In this document: positions 5,060 to 5,387 of the stretch, piece by piece
Layout: the number at the start of each line of letters is the position of its first letter
How positions within the stretch are numbered: position 1 is the first letter of the stretch
NCBI GenBank assembly: GCA_023380995.1
Contig: JAMCTD010000056.1
Coordinates: forward strand, 1-5,387
Origin: Patescibacteria group bacterium
GTDB lineage: Bacteria > Patescibacteria > Microgenomatia > Daviesbacterales > UBA10151
Reading direction: 5' to 3'
Length of the DNA stretch: 5,387 nt
Program-made: the position numbers and the translations under genes
Notes under the pieces: model-generated
Seen by the model: the letters and a program-made list of their open reading frames with translations, nothing else
Told to the model about the DNA's origin: nothing
Databases searched by the model: none

Positions 5060-5387
5060 ATCTTCTCCTTCGAAAAGTAAACAGTCCGCTCTGCAGCCCT
5101 TGAATCTCCTGTTGAGTCAAAAACAGCCACAGCAATTCTATTGATGCCCTCATCTAAATTCAAAACTGTAGAGAAGGAGCCATCAGTTTTTGATTGGATT
5201 ACAAAATCATTGGTGTCGGTTGAAATTAAGACATCCTTTGATGGTCCTGTTGTGCCGGACACAATTATTGAAGATGAAAAAGATAAGACATCTTGATCAG
5301 GTTGGTCAAGATCCAAGCGCAAGCTTTTGGGAAGAGTAGTGATCGGCCCATTTAGAAACAAGTCTTTAGGTTTTTGACTCAACAGGA
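5056..5387 (-). CDS. Ig-like-domain extracellular protein, C-terminal part (runs off right edge)
   Basis: The frame is open to the window edge, so the gene probably starts outside; a TTG at 5382 is only a possible start, with too little upstream sequence to judge. The last 110 residues include a bacterial Ig-like/beta-sandwich segment: VLSFSSSIIVSGTT, then KDVLISTDTNDFVIQSKTDG, SFSTVLNLDEGINRIAVAVF and DSTGDSRAAERTVYFSKEKI to the end. The pattern V-S-G-T-T, G-S-F-S-x-x-L-x-L-x-E-G-x-N-x-I-x-V-x-x-x-D is typical of domains in surface adhesins and wall-linked proteins, where it mediates protein-protein or glycan contacts. No transmembrane segment is in the visible part. The TGA stop overlaps the start of the downstream secreted-protein gene as ATGA, so the two are translated together and may form a surface pair. 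The full domain layout is unknown. Confidence 0.8.
   Translation of the reverse strand, partial: LLSQKPKDLFLNGPITTLPKSLRLDLDQPDQDVLSFSSSIIVSGTTGPSKDVLISTDTNDFVIQSKTDGSFSTVLNLDEGINRIAVAVFDSTGDSRAAERTVYFSKEKI

Noticed and set aside
5056..5382. Complete 108-residue protein starting at TTG 5382
   Set aside because: The frame stays open to the window edge and no RBS can be assessed, so a truncated longer gene is more likely.

Overview
The window is AT-rich and tightly packed, with genes overlapping by 4 to 8 bases and standard stop codons. It looks like a small-genome bacterium. The compactness, the secreted protein pair on the right and the dispersed CTTGTCGAA-type repeat suggest a Candidate Phyla Radiation lineage such as Microgenomates. 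That placement is an inference from style, not proof.

Left and centre (3445 down to 1, minus strand): one histidine-related operon. A near-consensus promoter (TTGACA, 16 bases, extended-10 TATACT) drives a leader of about 185 bases that I read as a tRNA-His-sensing T-box riboswitch. Its bulge is UGGG, complementary to the CCCA end of bacterial tRNA-His. A CAC triplet lies in the loop of the first small hairpin, and a terminator overlaps the antiterminator. A second long hairpin swallows the Shine-Dalgarno of the first gene. The genes are, in order: a HisG-HisI fusion in which the usual HisG regulatory domain is replaced by phosphoribosyl-AMP cyclohydrolase; a two-cysteine racemase of the DapF superfamily that looks more like the histidine racemase CntK than like DapF; a full-length histidyl-tRNA synthetase; and the start of an EamA/DMT membrane transporter that leaves the window. 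All could serve histidine supply, use or conversion, and all would respond to uncharged tRNA-His.

Intergenic 3154-3570: besides the hisG leader and promoter, it holds three adjacent GC-rich copies of the palindrome CCGTnACGG (3479-3512), placed between the divergent promoters like an operator. A -10-like element lies only 9 bases before the next gene, which may therefore be leaderless.

Right (3571-5387): a plus-strand sugar-nucleotide nucleotidyltransferase is convergent, with an 8-base overlap, to a minus-strand pair. That pair is a secreted or membrane-anchored protein with two small beta-type repeats and an Ig-like-domain protein cut by the window edge, joined by an ATGA overlap. A dispersed repeat is embedded in frame in the secreted protein.

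The strongest candidates for something new are the HisG-HisI fusion, the compact His T-box with its second RBS-sequestering hairpin, and the CntK-like racemase plus EamA transporter under histidine control.
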